Part shown: positions 4,845-5,602 of the stretch, piece by piece | How the letters are laid out: each line of letters begins with the position of its first letter | Numbering within the stretch: the stretch's first letter is position 1 | From: an uncultured Verrucomicrobiota bacterium | GTDB lineage: Bacteria; Verrucomicrobiota; Verrucomicrobiia; Chthoniobacterales; SZAS-18 | Assembly: GCA_937873255.1 (NCBI GenBank) | Contig: CALMVM010000180.1 | Location: forward strand, 1 to 5,602 | Reading direction: 5' to 3' | DNA: 5,602 nucleotides | The notes under the pieces: generated by a model | Databases searched by the model: none | What the model was told of the DNA's origin: nothing | The model's input: the letters and a program-made list of their open reading frames with translations, nothing else | Position numbers and translations under genes: made by a program

Positions 4845-5602
4845 TTAGCGATGGGTGCGGCGGCGCAACGTGAGAGCGAGGAAACCCCCGCCCGCCAGCA
4901 CGGCGGCCCAGGCGGAAGGCTCGGGCACGGCGTTGGTGACGACGAGGTCCACCTCACCGGCCCGGCTCGTGTCGATGGCGTAGTTGTAGCCGGCGGGCAG
5001 CGTGCCTAGGGCTAGGCCATTGTCGGTCAGCGCGCCGGTGTAGTTGATCAGGTCGTAGCGGCCCACGCCGAAGCCGGCGAGCGCGTTGACCGTCAGCGTG
5101 CCGGCGAGCGTCAGCGCGCCGTTGACCTGGAGTTGGTCGGAGGCCGCCGGGCTGCCCAGATCGAAGATGAGCTTGCTGCTGCCTGCCAACGCGACCTGGC
5201 CGTTGAGAGTCATCGTCCCGGTGCCCTGAACGAAGCTCCCCAAGAAAAAGTCGTCACCGGGACGCAGGCTGCCTGCCAGAGAAAGCGTTGGCGCGGTGAA
5301 GGTGCTGCCTGCCAGGACGCCAGTCGTGGTTTGCGTGAGCGCGCCGGTGGCTGTGATGATCCCCGGCGTCGCCGGGCCGCCTTGCTGCACGTTGCCCGCG
5401 ATGGCGAGGCCGCTGATGGTCAGGGTGCCCTGCACGGCGAAGGTGCTGCCGCTGAGCACGCGCATTTGACCCGTGCTCACCACGTTGCCCTGGACCACGG
5501 CGTTGCCGCTCGCGTACAAAGTCAGCGTCCCGGAGTTGTTCAAGGCACCGGAGACCGTGAGCGTGCCGCCGTTGATGCTGCCGCCCCCGACCTGAAGCGA
5601 AC
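4845..5602 (-). CDS. PEP-CTERM protein with autotransporter-like beta-strand repeats (N-terminus outside window)
   Basis: The frame is open through the right edge. A TTG at 5543 is internal and not the start, because in-frame sequence of the same repeat character (GGTLTVSGALNNSGTLTL) runs across it. Numbering from that TTG, residues 1-125 are Gly/Thr/Ser-rich strands of the L-T-(I/V)-x-G-x-L type, as in autotransporter-associated and filamentous-haemagglutinin-like beta-helices. VLSGSTF (29-35) and VLAGSTF (76-82) are copies 47 residues apart. Residues about 120-202 form the typical closing segment, with LIFDLG, SDQLQVNGALTLAGTL, GRYDLINYTG and EVDLVVT. The sorting signal is VPEPS at 206-210, a hydrophobic helix at 211-225 and RRRTHR at the end. 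An exported, exosortase-processed surface or matrix protein is expected, of unknown total length. It is the first gene of the minus-strand set seen here, with 49 bases to the next start. Confidence 0.85.
   Translation of the reverse strand, partial: SLQVGGGSINGGTLTVSGALNNSGTLTLYASGNAVVQGNVVSTGQMRVLSGSTFAVQGTLTISGLAIAGNVQQGGPATPGIITATGALTQTTTGVLAGSTFTAPTLSLAGSLRPGDDFFLGSFVQGTGTMTLNGQVALAGSSKLIFDLGSPAASDQLQVNGALTLAGTLTVNALAGFGVGRYDLINYTGALTDNGLALGTLPAGYNYAIDTSRAGEVDLVVTNAVPEPSAWAAVLAGGGFLALTLRRRTHR
5178..5314 (-). repeat. Three exact copies of an 11-base coding repeat (LAGS)
   Basis: GCTGCCTGCCA occurs on the plus strand at 5178-5188, 5268-5278 and 5304-5314. Each is read on the minus strand as the codons for L-A-G-S in the beta-strand repeat protein. 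Identical codons at all three sites suggest recent internal duplication or gene conversion among strand units, although shared codon preference could also explain it. Confidence 0.6.

Overview
The window looks like a piece of a moderately high-GC chromosome, most likely from a PEP-CTERM-bearing bacterium of the Verrucomicrobiota type (for example an Opitutae relative). That placement is inference. It rests on two adjacent exported proteins with VPEPS-type C-terminal sorting signals, an autotransporter-like beta-strand passenger, a Tyr/Phe-rich secreted protein, and gene starts without Shine-Dalgarno motifs. No rRNA or housekeeping marker is present to confirm it.

Left arm, plus strand (1-2288). 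The window opens inside a gene whose product is the multi-pass membrane C-terminus of a NACHT/STAND-type NTPase. The NTPase core itself would lie to the left of the window. Its last 59 bases overlap the longest reading frame of the next gene, a membrane-anchored alpha/beta hydrolase with a complete Ser-Asp-His triad that resembles the YheT/ABHD1-3 group. The two are probably co-transcribed and perhaps translationally coupled. Such a pair could be a sensor and an enzyme, but nothing in the window proves a shared function.

Middle (2289-2905). This is a 617-base convergent intergenic region of about 51% G+C where I counted it. It has no convincing gene. It holds several short inverted repeats, a 12-base tandem duplication, a 9-bp hairpin near 2681-2703, and a likely terminator at 2845-2880 serving the minus-strand genes.

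Right arm, minus strand (2906-5602). Three genes are read leftward with spacers of 49 and 27 bases, so they are a likely operon. They are, in order of transcription: a beta-strand-rich PEP-CTERM protein cut by the right edge, a 247-residue PEP-CTERM protein with a signal peptide, and a 372-residue secreted protein that lacks PEP-CTERM but ends in about five aromatic repeats of 20-22 residues. All are predicted to be exported, and the first two should be processed by an exosortase encoded elsewhere. Together they look like a cell-surface or extracellular-matrix module. The two arms are convergent and appear functionally unrelated.
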